From Orbilia blumenaviensis (taxonomy: Eukaryota; Ascomycota; Orbiliomycetes; Orbiliales; Orbiliaceae), in contig JAVHNS010000001.1 of assembly GCA_036872755.1 (NCBI GenBank), positions 4,278,001 to 4,342,000 of the forward strand: a stretch of DNA of 64,000 nt, in the 5' to 3' direction. The position numbers and the translations under genes were made by a program. How positions within the stretch are numbered: position 1 is the stretch's first letter; each line of letters opens with the position of its first letter. Shown piece by piece: positions 25,813 through 38,590 of this stretch. The notes under the pieces were generated by a model. The model worked only from the letters and a program-made list of their open reading frames with translations, ran no database searches and was not told the DNA's origin.

Positions 25813-26686
25813 CTACTCTTCTCTCTCCAAAAAACTGGAATCTATTGCAAGCCTTCGTTCAAATTTATTCCACCAGGATTGGAACTCTCGCATGGGAACC
25901 ATCTCCAACCCTGGCGACCCAGAGCTGAAGGATCCAAGGTAATTGAACGCATTCTTAATTATCCTCCTCGCCAGTATTAAAGTTGCAGCACTATCTCTAT
26001 GCGCTAGCGATCCAGGTGCCGATGTACTGTCTCTCGGGATCGGAGCACCTTCGGTCTGTTGAGGGTTTGCTGAGGCGGATAAGGATGAAAGATGGGCAGG
26101 GAGCGTCATCAACTTTTGTTGAACTTGTCCGATAGGCTCTATCGATATGCCTAGCTGAGCTGTTACATTTTCCCCTCCGGCGGGATAGAAGCCGGTCTCG
26201 TCGACCATGCTGTCGGAAGCGTTAGTGCCTGCCGCCGCCGCCGCCGCCGGTATACCTGTGGTTGAGATATTACCCTTCAACCGGAAGATTGCAGATTGTT
26301 TATCCATCGATAGTCCACCGAGAAGCTGGAATTGCTTGCCAGGCCATTGGAAATAGACGGTAGCAGCGTATCCTGGGGGTAACGGCGTGTCCGGATTGAG
26401 GAAGACAACGATGTGATTAATGGTCTGAGCCGAAGGCAGAGAGAAAAGGAACTCGGTCTGAGAAATAGCCTGTAGGTTTGTCTGCACTAGGAGGACAAAG
26501 AGAAGTTGGGCGTATTAGCTGGTGGCCGGGTTTCTTCTTTCTTTTCTTTTCTTTCTTTCTTTCTTTCTTTCTTTCTTTGCAGCCTTCGGAAGACGGACGA
26601 TGGTGATGCATGCTCACAACTGGCTATCTTGAGGGTATCGGGTAGGTGCCCAAACCTTGTCGCCCTGCGCAAATACACCCGAACAT
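25813..26686 (-). CDS. Hikeshi/Opi10 family protein
   Basis: Minus-strand exons 26656-26686 and 25813-26486 give 234 residues. The N-terminus MFGCICAGRQVQTNLQ and the block TINHIVVFLNPDTPLPPGYAATVYFQWP are diagnostic of the Hikeshi (DUF775) family, followed by QLLGGLSMDKQSAIFRLKG. A run of seven Ala codons (GCC-type, near 26229-26248) sits between the N-terminal domain and the C-terminal helical part, which closes with FQSWWNKFERRL. In animals Hikeshi imports Hsp70 into the nucleus during heat stress; yeast Opi10 was found through inositol excretion. The intron (26487-26655) holds a (CTTT)n tract seen on the + strand at 26534-26578. Confidence 0.92.
26534..26578. repeat. (CTTT)n microsatellite in Hikeshi intron
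   Basis: About ten tandem TTTC units inside the only intron of the Hikeshi-family gene; A/G-rich on the coding strand. Confidence 0.85.
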
Positions 26687-28560
26687 GATTGCGGGCTTGT
26701 TGGAGGCTGTTTCGTCGGAGGCGGTGAGGACGGCTTGCGGTAGCGGGGGAGCATGCGTGTGCGGCTTGGCCTTTGGAGATGTCAAATCTCGTCACACCGA
26801 GCCCGTTTTTGATCGTGGGATCTTGGCGTGCGTCTAGGTACTACTACATAATATCATGATGTCGATGAGCGTATATACAAGTAGGTAGGTGCCTACTATA
26901 CTATACTATACTACACACCCGGTCGAAGTAGGTGCGTACGAGGTATATTATTATATCAGCGCCAATACATACATGTACTTAAATAGTATATAGGTATACA
27001 TGATCAAAGGACATTTTCCTATATAGTCTATCGTCGTCCACAGGTTTCTTGTGAACGTGTGTTGCATTTTGTTCTACAACACATGTGATCTCCCTTGACA
27101 ATCATCTCCTCTCAGATCATCTCTTCCGGCCTCTACCGCCATGTTGCACGCCGAAAAGTATAGTTTATTCTCTTTTATACCTACATCGATCTTGAGTCTT
27201 CCGGTTTCTCCGGAGGTTTCTCAGCCGAGAGGAGGAGAAGTTAAGAAATAGACGCTAGATGGCTCATTTCTAAGCCTAATGCTATATTTCCTTAAAGTGT
27301 TTCGTAGCATTAAGTACACCAGTTCGAGGAATTCGTACAAACAAAGCAATGCAGCCGGTGCTTTCAAGGCCGTCGCTAATACCTATCCTATAATATACAG
27401 GAGAGTGTTATAACTAATACAATCTAAATACGCGGCATGTGTGATAGTATAGATTCGGTAAGCTTGGTTTATGTAATTTCTCAAAAATAGGTTCTGCCAG
27501 TGGGTAGTATCTTCATGGCTCGGATAGCCAGCAAATATTTCTCAAGAGATGACCCAAACTACCGCATATATATGTATATACCTAGGTATATATATAGGTA
27601 GGTATATAGGAACATTTTATCTAACCCCTCCAGATCCAGGACATCGGTAGGGTTATATCTCGACTTTCTAGATGAAATTCGTATGGTAAATAGCTTTTAT
27701 ATGTAACTCTTTATCATGAAGAATAAAAAGCAAGCCCTTAGCGTGCTAAGTACTATTTTTTATGAAAACTACCTAGGTACCTAGGTAGACATATAATGTA
27801 GATAGGGTGCCTAAATTGAGAGAACATTGAATTTCTAAGAGCATATCTGTAGAGTGATTTACATGGTTGCTATATTTATGACTAGACCTCCGTACTGAGA
27901 ATGAAAGATGGCTTTAGGATATTTATGATGTCGGAATACATCATCGGCAATATGGAATTTTCCTAGTGTGTTTTTATAATTAAGACGGCGGAGTGTAATA
28001 TGCTTTAATCTGGCTTATTCGCGATAAAGTATCAAAAACCAGAACCTCAACGAGAGTACCACACAAAACCATAGATCTATAGAGTTCGGTTTCGGTATGG
28101 GACCTCTAAGTTCGAGAATACAAGATCCAGCGTTAATTTTATAGTCACCGATTCGAATAATAGCCTAATCGAGGGCTCGAGGGACTAGTTATTGTCAATT
28201 AAAATAATACTTAACAAGTCAACCTATCACACACACTACAATTGATCTTGTCAACATTCAATCTTAGTTGCTATCGTAATGCAACCGCAGGTACTTCCAA
28301 CACATATTCATCGGAAAAACAAGGGAAAGTCAAAAAGACACACCATAGGCGTCATGAAGCGAAAGCTTCTGCTCCGGAAGAATTCCCGGGCATGAATACT
28401 TTGTATATAGATAGGTATATATAAGTAAGATCAACTCCAATACGCCCAGGCAAAAGCCAGCACAATCATAGCAATTCGATCAAGAAAAACGTCCCCCTAC
28501 TAGGTACCTAGGGTACCTGAATACTTACCCGCCAACATGGAGTTTACTGATCAAGTAAGC
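26687..28560. other. AT-rich gene-poor region
   Basis: About 1.9 kb between the Hikeshi start and the apyrase 3' end. From 26850 it is AT-rich, with TA dinucleotide runs and ACCTAGGTAC/TAGGTAGGTA words (26880-26895, 27579-27610, 27768-27788, 28498-28518). Short frames only. It could be a decayed, RIP-mutated element, but I see no terminal repeats or recognisable transposase. Confidence 0.45.
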
Positions 28561-30966
28561 TCATAAGAACGGATCGGATCGGGGCATCGGGCTCTTCACC
28601 CTCCTCCCAGTATTCCCTCGAGAAGGACTGACATCTCGACTCCTCGACACCGCTGCTAGGTGCTCACGGCTTGATATGCGGCTGCCCATCCTCGATCCAT
28701 AGGGGCCTAGGCTTAACCCTAAGCCCTTGACATTGCTCGCGGATACTCCCCGCCTCATCGTACCACCCCTGCTCCCACTATCGTTATTACTCCCATTTCC
28801 CATATCGTCATCATCGTAATCAGCAAGCTCGAAGAATGATGGCGCCGTAGGCCCCCCCAGTTCTATGTCCTCACCAATTCGCTCATATATTACGTTGTTA
28901 CCGCTTGCCGTGGTGTTCTTTCTACTTCTTCCGCCTAAGAACCGATGCAGGTGAAGCTTCCGCGCCAATCGATGGCGCCGGTCTCGGCCTAATAATAGAT
29001 AGGAGGCAAATGAGAAGATCAAAAGAAATAGAATTATCCCGGGAATCCGACGGTTTGAGTTGGTGTTGTTCCATAGTGCTCCGTGCCAGTGATCGGAGTC
29101 GTCTTCCAGTTCTGGGTCGATACCTGCTGTGGGGACCGGGACACCTGATACGGAGCCACCTACCGGGGGTGATGTTGGTGGAGTCGTTGGCTTTTGAGGT
29201 CGGGATGGTGGTTTTGCAGAACTTCCTGCATATTCAAAGTCTGCGGGTATTGCTTCACCCTTAAGAGTATTGCTTCCGAACCCGACGGGCAAGGCATGCA
29301 CGGAATCTCTTTTGGGAGGAATAACAGATGTTGCATACAGAACCATCTTTCCTAGCGTCCAGGATACTTCCACATCATGGATGTCATCAACGGCCTGAAA
29401 TGGTTCCAAAAAGCCCTTGTCCTTAGCACCGTCAATCAATTCCTCGGTGGTATTCTGGCCAGACCCGTTTGTATCCAAGCCGATCCTTGGAACTCCAATT
29501 CCATCATGAAGAACGCTCATTACCCAACTCGCCCTGAAACAAATTGATATCGCTTTTTCGGCGTCGATTTTCTTCCCCCACTCATGTTGGTGTAATTTAT
29601 CTCTAATAACGCCCCAGGATTCTAAACAATAGTCTCTTACCCTTTTGGAGTAAGTAGCAAGATCGTATGCCTTTGTCTCGTGCCCCATTTCAAAAACTTC
29701 GTGAGTAGTGTGCCAATATTCGGATACCCCCAGGAAATGATTAATGTCGAAATCTGCTTGGGGGAAATGGTGACCATCCAATAGGCAAGCAGCACCGTTA
29801 CAGGGTATTTTACCATCAGACAATAGCGGGTGGACCTGAAGTTGACATTCATCGAATTTCCCGGTGCCAAAAAGATATGGCCTTTTAGAAGATGCTGGCG
29901 GCGTGTCTAGCCCAGCGCCATTGGGTTCAATTTCCTTGCCATCCATTGTCGCTGTTAACCCACGGTGAAGACATGGATCGGGAAGCTCTAAGACGTTGTC
30001 ACCGCCTGATGCTTCTACCAGCTTATCGAGATAACGGGACCTAGCTTCATGTACCCCGAAACCCAACCAAGTCGTTACGAACACCTTGTATTCTACTGAT
30101 TCCCCACTGAGCTTCCGCATGCGGAGTAACTTCAAGTCGTCGGCGTGTTTCTCTGTCTCTGTAGCATTTGGCACAAACGCAATCTGGGCACTGGCACCTC
30201 CCATATCAAGAAATCCGTAAGTGTGATGATTCTTCCCATGATCATGTTTTTGAGTCGCGTCAAAGGAGCCGATTAAGTAGTTGGCAGCAATCCAGCCATA
30301 GAGGCCTTCTGTCTCGCCCGTAATAGCCTGGATGTGGAGACTGCAGTCCGGAAGTAGGAAGTTGGTGTTCTGAATCGCGTAATTACAAATCTCGGTGAGT
30401 AAGGCCTTTCGTTCCCAGACGGGTAGAAGTCTAACCCCAGCAGTAGCTAACAAAAACAACGGAGTGTCGGGTATGTGGTCGGGAGGGATAATTGTTCGAG
30501 CGTGTGCGAAAAGTTCCTCGAGGTGGTCCGGCCCTACGCTTTCGACCTTGTCTGCAAAAGATGATACACCTTAAAAAGATATGTTAGACTGGTCGGAGAA
30601 GCTGGTGCAGGGGTAGGAAAATACAATGACTGTCATACCAGGTCGTATCTTCTTAACCCACTTCTTCTTCGTTGTAATCAAAGGGAGACTATTTAACTCT
30701 GCGGGAGTTGCTTTTTCCCGTTGCGTTAGGTGATCAAGCCATCTGTATATGTAGATCCGGGTTCCCTGAATGCGAAGGATTGGTCAGTTTCGATTTCGGC
30801 CACGGTTGAAGCTATTGGCGGTATCTTACAGATGAACCGGCATCCAATACACAACCATAACGCCCTGAAAGGAAACCAGTGTTAGCCGATGCGCCAATAT
30901 AGGAACCGCTTCGCAGAAAATGAGGAATTTACAGTCTTTGCGACGTCTAATTTCTAGGTCCATCAT
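28561..30966 (-). CDS. Golgi apyrase / nucleoside diphosphatase (GDA1-CD39 family, Ynd1-like)
   Basis: Minus-strand exons 30933-30966, 30830-30864, 30639-30765 and 28561-30569 give 734 residues. The apyrase conserved regions are all present: LDAGSSGTRIYIYRW (ACR1), LLATAGVRLLP (ACR2), ETEGLYGWIAANYLIG (ACR3) and FLDMGGASAQIAF (ACR4). A single hydrophobic segment (IILFLLIFSFASYLLLG) lies about residues 570-590, followed by a basic, Ser-rich cytosolic tail. There is no N-terminal anchor, which matches yeast Ynd1 rather than Gda1. The enzyme hydrolyses nucleoside di- and triphosphates left by glycosyl transfer in the Golgi lumen. The start could be either of two adjacent ATGs. Confidence 0.95.
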
Positions 30967-31867
30967 GAAAATTACTCCGTCATTCCAGGGTTACGAAGCG
31001 TGGCGAAAGAGCCTTAAGATTAAGGGTTGGTCGTCGTGGAATAGGGATTATGTTGCGTTTGAATTTGGAGGCCGGGGGGGGAATGGGTTCGAGTTCTGCG
31101 ATCGATCGATCGATCGATTACCGCGACGGGGAGAAAACAACGGTAGCGATGATCTCGAACATGAGAAAGCCAGGATCTTTGGACTCTGCACGGGTGGGGT
31201 TTGAGAGCGTCTGTATGCGAGAGGCTGGCATGGCCATGGTGGATGAATTCAGATGGAGTCGAGATAGAGGTCGACCGGCCGGAGAGTTCCATATCGGGCT
31301 GTTGCAATTGATCCATGTAATGCAAGTAACATGCTGCTAAATTATTACACCGCCCACCTGCTGCCGCCGCCGCCGCCGCCGCAAGCTATTTTTAAAACAA
31401 GATGTATGTAGTAATGTACTCAAGCAAGTGCTTTTTTTTTTTACTTTACTTACTCACTAGTTAAGTACTTGATTAAGAAAGTAAGTAAGTACTTAATCAA
31501 GTAATACCTGTGTAGTTATGCGGATGCAGGAACGCTTAGGTATCAGACCCGATCTGAGTGAATACTACTGAGTGGCAGCAGCGGTATACCTATACTACCT
31601 AGGTAGGTACCTCTTATATATATACATATATGTATTATGATAAAGGTATTGTGCATCACTAGCACCTAAGTACCTAAGTATCTACCTAGGTAGGTATGAA
31701 CCTAAGTACGCCAGGGCCTAAATAACCTGAGTACTTCTTAAACACTAAAAGTATGTACGTAGGTCCGTACCTTGGTAGGTAGGTCGGCAAGTAGCCAGAT
31801 ACTTGGTAACTAAGTAGAAGGTAAGTACCTAGAGTACCTACCTACCTAGGTAAGTAGAGTAACCGAC
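30967..31867. other. intergenic, apyrase promoter and palindromic-word cluster
   Basis: Holds the promoter of the minus-strand apyrase gene and the 3' flank of DDB1. It contains a CGAT repeat (about 31099-31119), a GCC repeat (about 31361-31381), and from 31430 the densest cluster of AAGTACTT and TACCTAGGTA-type words in the window, including an inverted repeat with 12-base arms (31466-31477 and 31492-31503). Confidence 0.6.
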
Positions 31868-34800
31868 TCAATGGAGTCGCTTCAGCGCCTCCACAACATT
31901 CTTCATTTCGCCAACGGTGCACTCGATCCGCGAATTATCATCGTCACTTGCTCCTTCAATGACCATCTTCATAGCCTCATCGTCCAGATCCAAAAACTTT
32001 TCAATCAGCTCACCGTCGACGAACCGAAACGGCTCGTCCGGCTGCATGCCCTTGGTGTTATAGGCTCGATATCTATATCGCATCTAAAGTTAGACATCAA
32101 CCTACTAGAGACATATTGTTCCTATATTACCAAGAAACTGGCTGCGTCTCACTACTTACTTATTGAAATCCAAATCGCCAATTCCCTTGACAACTCTCGC
32201 CATATTGACTTGGCATTTCATCAACATGTCAAAGTAGTCCGGATGTATCAAGCCCAGCATGAAAAGCCCCCCATCAACTGTCCCCAGGTATGCCTTGGGC
32301 TGCACAACGTACCCTTGTGTAATTGGGTCGTTGACCCTCCGGATACGGTTTACCATCTCCCCAAGTCTGATTTCGCTTAGTGGGCGCATCCGTCTGGTGT
32401 CCTCATCGGTAGCCCCTGTAGACTCCCGGCGGAGGAGTACCAAGTTCCCATCAGAATCTGCCGATATGCATGTGTCTTCATCCAGAGCTTCTAAAGCCGT
32501 TATCCAGCTGACACCGTACTGCCGGCAGACTTCTACAAGCTTGTCGTTTTCTCCTTCACCCCCCTCAACTACTTCCAGAACCATGACGCCTTTCACTAGA
32601 TCACCAACGAAAACCCTCGTACCATACACCGATAAAACTACTGGGAGGGTAGCCGCTCGGACTGATGATATTTGGTGGATTGAGGCATCTAACGACCCAT
32701 TCCCATACGAAAACTTGTAGAGATCAATCTGCATAAACCGTCAGCCACTTAAGTGATCTCCGAATAAAATTAGGCCCTATATCCTTCTTACGCTTTTGTT
32801 TAGGCCTGCTAGGATGTACCCTTTCACCATGGAGAGTGAATGACAAGCGCCTGGGAGCTCTAACTCTGCTACCAATCTAAGCGTTTTGTCCGCGCCCAAC
32901 TCGAGGAACAGTAGCCTCCCCCTTTCGCTCTCATCGGTGTCATTGCCAAAAGCTGTCCCCACGACGAACTTTTCCGAAAATGTGCCATCCGGATTCGCAA
33001 GGGAACTGCACACTAAGCTTTCGACGAGTTCGTTAGGATGTAGCTCATATGCGTCGATCTTATCGTAGAAGTTTTCGTCGATAATATGGATATAGCAGCT
33101 GCTGGACTCCATTCCTGTGGTCGTGTCAATGGAATTCCTAATTGTGGCAACACTATATACCTTCTTGTCTTTTGAAAAGGCTACTCTCCTTGCAAACTGA
33201 TGGAGGGGCGACATCTGTGTGTGGGTGGTCCGAGCCTCGTCAACCTTAGCTATAAATACGCTCTCATCTGTAGCGACTACTACAGTATCCGGAAACGCCT
33301 CAGCATTAAATGCAACGACCGATGATGCCTGGTTCAGAGTAATTGCTGAATATACTGTCCTGCCTTCCTCTCCATATATCATTGTTGGGCGTTCTCCCGT
33401 AGCAATAACGCATGCAGAGTCGTCACCAGATTTCCGGGGTAATGCTTCGAACGTGACCGTTTGAGTCCCAAGCCTTATTCGTTTCTGGTCGTTGAGTATG
33501 CTCGAGTTCTCGGTAATTGTATACGTTAGGACCTCTCCATCAGCCATCCCTATAAAAAGGGAGGAAAGTCCGTTTCCTTCCATATTCGCAACCATGATCG
33601 AGCGTGGAACGGAGCCCTCGGACACATCCAGATGTTCCTCCCTTATACTCTCTAGATCTGGTATCCGCAATAATGCAAGTGATGCCGGCATCCAAAACCC
33701 TACTACGAGGAAATCCGAGTTTTTTTGAGGTATGTAGACACAGGACGCCTCATTCTCAAATGTTCGGATCGCTACTTGCTTGATAGAACTGCCTGAAAGA
33801 TCAAACAGCAGACATACCCGGCCGCTCAAGACTAATGCAAGGCGTGTGTCGGATAGAGAAGCCATGATTATCCTAGAACCAGCTGGTGGGACCCAGTCCC
33901 CAATTCGCCCAGTAGTCTTTTCAGTAAGTGTTATTTTCGACGGAGTGACCTGGACCAGCTTGTCGGCCCCAATGTTTCCCGCCGCTAGAGTAGCTGTATC
34001 CAAGGAGAACTGCTGGAAAGTCTCGACCTCCTCAACCTCTCCGTCGGCCCCGAAAGAAAAGACCCGGGTCTCGTGAGCAAAGGAGAATAGAAGGATATCA
34101 TCAAAACTATCAAAATTATGAGCGAGTATTATTTGGGGATTCACAATAGGTCAACGTCTTACCCATTGTCGAGAGCTGTTTGTTTTAGAGCCCATATATT
34201 TTGGACACCACTCATTTCTCCCAAAAGCCCGACATCTTGAATACCCACACCACTCCTTACGCTTCGAAGGCCACCGTCATAGAAGCCTCCACTGCAAGTG
34301 AGTATCATTGTTTGACCGGCGGAGTATTGATGTATTTCTTCGCCACCGACTTCAGTTCCTAGCACAATAAAATCTGATATCGGGGCTAGGTTAGGCAGTG
34401 AGTGCACGGTCTCGATTCTTGGGCTCTTCGATGATATCTTTACGAGCAAAGAGTCTCCGAAATGAGATCCAAGGAATACGTATCCATTGTCCAAGTACAC
34501 GATTGCTCGGGCTTGACATGCCTGTATCGAATTGTTAGAGTTCAACCCGTGGATCCGGACGGGATGGGGGGCCCTGGGGCGCATACTTCACCAAGGTTTT
34601 CGATTCTCATGTTAATCAGTATGTTATTTTCAATGACCAAGAGAAGGAGATATAAATGGCCAAGTTCATCGCTGAGGAGGTATCGTTCTGAGTCGACCCT
34701 CCCATAGGCAACAAAACTAGTCGGCTCATGCAGAGGTTTTTTCATAGGCGCTGTCCTTTCACTATGGAAATACGAAACCATCTGTTCTCCGATGATAAGG

Positions 34801-35694
34801 ATCCCTCCTAGGGTATAATCATAATCAGCATAATTAAAACAAGAATCATTGGAATGGGTGTCCGATTCTGCGTTGGGTTTTACATTTACATACCTATGGG
34901 GCCCGGGACAGGAATTAGAATCTTAGCACCATGATCCAAACTGCTAGCTTTGATATACCACTCTGTGAACTCTGGATCCTTGACAGCCCTTTTTGTTACA
35001 TTTACTTCGTATGTAATCAGGTGGACCATCTTTCTTGAATCCGAATACAGAACCGCGAGGACCGGTACATTGGTTCCGTAAAGAAATGTCATGTTGATGA
35101 CCCTGAGCTCATTCATACGGATAGGGCACGGATCATCCAGATTACCAATTTCTTCTTCCTGAACTTGCGTATGCCTCCCTCTTCCTTTGGACTGCCTTTT
35201 GATGGGGATGGCTGTGAATATACCTTCGTAAAGGTACAGCCCTAGCAGTCTTCCCTCAGGGTCCGCCAGATAGAGATGGCCACCCTGGGCAGGTCGTTGG
35301 AATCTATCGGTAATATCGTGTGCTTTCCGTTCATTCCGTATGGTTCCAGTGCTGGGATCCCAAGAAACGGTGAAGTACTCATATCTATCGGTTCCAATGA
35401 ATAGGTGATCGAGGGTGGACTGCTGGGGGCGAAGGGAGAGCAAGGCGGTTACACGGCCATAGACTGCGAAGTGGGCAACCTGCTCAAGCCCCTCGGGAAC
35501 AAGGTCGTAAATCTCGATGCGATTGGACTTCCTAGGGATTATTCATAAGTCAGAATTCCACGCTGTGTTTCGTGGCTAGAGATAGTTGTGCGGACTCACG
35601 CGATTATAAGGGAGTCTCTGTCGGTATGTGCGAATCGGCATTTGATGGCGTGACGTATGCTAGATGCCCTGTGTATTGGGGCTAGATAGGCCAT
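31868..35694 (-). CDS. DNA damage-binding protein 1 (DDB1)
   Basis: Seven minus-strand exons (35600-35694, 34894-35531, 34587-34807, 34163-34521, 32792-34106, 32160-32728, 31868-32072) encode 1133 residues, the usual DDB1 length of about 1140. It begins MAYLAPIHRASSIRHAIKCRF, continues with beta-propeller repeats (RNERKAHDITDRF, VPVLAVLYSD, FLGSHFGDSLLVKI, the DDB1 hallmark GSHFGDS), and ends with a CPSF-A-type domain and the C-terminal GELIEKFLDLDDEAMKMVIEG...VVEALKRLH. DDB1 is the adaptor of CUL4 ubiquitin ligases, acting in nucleotide-excision repair and, in fungi, in DNA damage response and heterochromatin. The last 3' splice site was placed at the second of two close AGs to keep NKYRAYNTKGM in frame. 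Confidence 0.95.
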
Positions 35695-36584
35695 GATGTC
35701 TTCTGCCCTATGGCTTTATGGATGGTTCTGACCCTGTCCGAACCGATGGTTGTGGGGATCAGGAAAGTTGAAAGCTTGCAATGAGCTACTGGCGTTAAGC
35801 TACTTGAGTCAGTGCCCTAGGTAGGTAATTACTAAGTAAGTTTGTAGTTGGGACTAGCAGTGATATCATAGCAGGTGTCAATCTCGCGCGTTGCGGCGGC
35901 TTTCCCTGCAAGATAATTCAGCACTCGTCTTTACACAGCTATTATTTAGGTAGATTGATATACTAGTAGCTATCTTTTTTTTTTTTTTTTTTTTTTTTTG
36001 TCGCCCCACCCCACAGATGCGGAAATCGGATGTGGTTATGAGAGGGGCAAGTCATTTCATAACACGAAAATATGATATTCAAGAATTTCCAGCACATTGA
36101 CTTAAGTAAGCAACCAAATTGTAATTGCGGTTTGGCAATAGAGGTCGACACCACAATAACTCCAGAAGGAACGGCCTGACGCAGAGAAGAACGGATATTG
36201 AAATATGTAAACACGAAATGAAGGGCGGGGCTTGCGCGACGGGCGGGGCCCCAGTTGTAGGCTTTAAAAGATTGTGTAGAAGCTTGGATAAAGGAAAACA
36301 CCATTAAAATCTGATAATGACAATGTGGGCACGGAGTACCTAATGAAACATCTTACATGGGAAAACCGAAAGAAAGTGGAGGCTGCGAAGAACATTTCGA
36401 ACAACGGAGAGAGGAAAGAAAAGAGGCACCGGGGGGAGGGTGAAGAAGAAGAAGAAGAGGAGGAGAGGGGGGGAGGGGAAAGAACCCCTCAACCTGTTAC
36501 CACAAGTAGGAGATGGCGATATTTGAACAAGTATCAATTGTGCCCTTCTAATTTCATCCGGAGGCAGTGATCGTGCACGATTTG
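35695..36584. other. intergenic between DDB1 start and Bqt4-like 3' end
   Basis: About 890 bases with the DDB1 promoter. It contains a pure T run (35974-35999) and a GAA/GGA tract (about 36439-36480). A minus-strand open frame (36340-36537) is mostly poly-Phe/Leu/Pro from that tract; I do not call it a gene. Confidence 0.5.
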
Positions 36585-38138
36585 TTACATTAGATTGGAA
36601 AAGAAAGCCAGGCTCCTTGACTTGAGTTAGCTCATATTCTTAGACATTGAGGTTAGATAGCTTACCCGAGAGCAACTGTGGCACCTAATCCTAGAAGGGC
36701 ACGCTTCTGGAATTTTTCCTCAGTAATGACATCTATTACCCTAGCTCGCTTCGATTTCTTTGGCGAATTGATATCTAATGTTTCAATGCTAGGAATATCT
36801 TGCGATGACGAATCCTCGATCTTTCGCTTTTTGCCGGCGGTCAACTCGGAATTGTTGTCCTTTATAGCTTCCGCCACCATTTCTTTGGCCTTTGAAATCA
36901 TGTCATCGGCGCTATCTGGGAGGAGCGATAGTTCGTCGGAAGGAGGTAGTATTTCCACTTTAATATGAGTAGATTCCACAACTTCATCTTCGTTAACTTC
37001 CACGGTAGTCTCGACCTCCACTTCGGCTTTGATATTATCATCTTCCAGCTTTGGTTTCACGGCAACATCAAATTCTTGTTCAAGAGAGTCAGTGGTGGTA
37101 ACTTCAACTGCATCTTCTGCCTTAATAGCTTCAGCGTTTGTTTCTGTTGTGGTAGTTGTCGTTGTCGTTGTCGTGACCTCGTCATTGGATGAAACTGGGG
37201 TATTGGAGTCGTTTGACGATGATGCAGAGGTAGGTGGCTGTTCAGATGTATCAGGCGCCGTCGATAAGTCTTTATTGGCGATGACTGCCCGAGCGGAACG
37301 AGGCTTTCGCATGGGCGCTATCTTCCTGGGCTGGGGGGAGACTGAGCGTGCACCAGTTCTGGTTTTCACAGCAGCGGGGCTAAGAGAATCAGCGCCGCCC
37401 TTCGTTGGCCTGTATGGAGGTGGAGGTGTGATGGCCTTATTACGGGGGTCGGAGTTAACCGGACGGTCGTCAAGTAAAGCTTCTATCCAGACCCGGCAGC
37501 GATATTCGGCCGCGAGGGTGAGGGCTAAGCAGGGAATAAGAATTAGCTAATGAGGGCCACTGAATTAACGGTTCAAGTGGAGAGATACCATCGTCGGGGG
37601 AAATCCATGCATTGCCCGCAGTTTCATCCGAGGATATCTCGAATCGTGACTTCACAATACGCCTCTCGTTCTCCTCTTCCTGTTTTGTCGCATATGGGAA
37701 AGAAGCCTTGAACATTCCAGTCGAGCTAACATAACCATCCTTGCTTCTTCTCATTAAAAAGTAGGCTTCTGGCTTGGTACCTGTTGTAGTACCGCCAAAT
37801 ATCTCAGGATTGATATCCTGGGGTAGTGGCGCACGGAGGTGGACGTAGGAAAAGAGAACCTGTTGGGGGACGGGAGGCGACCCGGCGACAGAAGATGGTT
37901 TCGTATTGGTGCTGAGCTTCGTCTGGCCTAGGCGCCTGAACTCAATGAGATCATCCTCTGTGGAGGCGGGAGAATATTAGCGATGAGTGTTGGTGATGAA
38001 TTTGGGGGGTGTGGGGAGGTATATCGCGCAGGGGGGTTAGGTGTGATTCGCGCGCAGGGCTGACAGGGACTCACTGGAAGGATTGTTCTCGGTAAGGAGA
38101 GGGTTAAATCGCGAGGGTAGCCTCCGCTTGACGGTCAT
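36585..38138 (-). CDS. Bqt4-like inner nuclear membrane protein (KilA-N/APSES-like domain)
   Basis: Minus-strand exons 38075-38138, 37589-37957, 36666-37524 and 36585-36615 give 440 residues. The N-terminal part has VHLRAPLPQDINPEIFGG, TKPEAYFLMRRSKDGYVSSTGMF and GNAWISPDDALTLAAEY, the KilA-N/APSES-like fold shared by fungal Bqt4 proteins. An acidic, Thr/Glu-rich linker follows, then a basic segment SPKKSKRARVID and a C-terminal hydrophobic tail (RALLGLGATVALG plus SLAFFSNLM) suited to a tail anchor. In fission yeast Bqt4 sits in the inner nuclear membrane and ties telomeres to it. The last exon (31 nt) is inferred: the intron 36616-36665 has a good branch point and completes the membrane segment, but other 3' ends are possible. 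Confidence 0.82.
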
Positions 38139-38590
38139 GGTGGATAGAAAGTGGTTGGCGGGTAAGTGGGTACGGTATTGAGGTTGGGGTTGAGGCAGAT
38201 GTCGATGCTTATGGCGGTGACGGTGATGGTGTTGATGGTGTTGGAGGTCGTTGGAGAGGGAATGGAGTGACTGAGGGCGGACTGGGTTGGGAAGGGAGAG
38301 AAGTTGCGGTTCCCAAAACGGAAAGACCGTTGATTAAGTACCAACAGGGTAAGGACCCAGCGCTCAGTTACTGGCCTAACACGCCGGCAAATCAAACAAC
38401 AACAACAAACACCACTAAACTCTACAACTTCTCGCTCCCTCGACCTCCTTCCTCCACGTCTTCCCTTCCCACCGTCACCGACAGCACCACCGACAGCACC
38501 ACCACCAACAGCGCCACTAACGTCACTACCATCATTGACCTCGTCTTCACCAATCTCACCAATTTCATCTTTGATACATCGAGAACTATT
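38139..38590. promoter_or_regulatory. bidirectional promoter, Bqt4-like / SUN genes
   Basis: 452 bases between the two start codons, so both promoters are here. The left half is T/G-rich (GGTGATGGTGTTGATGG-like) and the right half is C/A/T-rich (CACCACC, ACAACAACAA), an asymmetry that mirrors the two transcription directions. No stop codon occurs in the SUN frame from about 38267, so a longer N-terminus cannot be excluded. Confidence 0.5.

Noticed and set aside
28242..28424. Short basic frames (about 40-60 codons) beside the apyrase gene
   Set aside because: Very Lys/Arg-rich but without known family; they lie in AT-rich DNA and have no supporting splice or promoter signal.
31094..31121. CGATCGAT run as a CRISPR-like or attachment site
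   Set aside because: It is a simple tetranucleotide repeat without spacers or flanking element genes.
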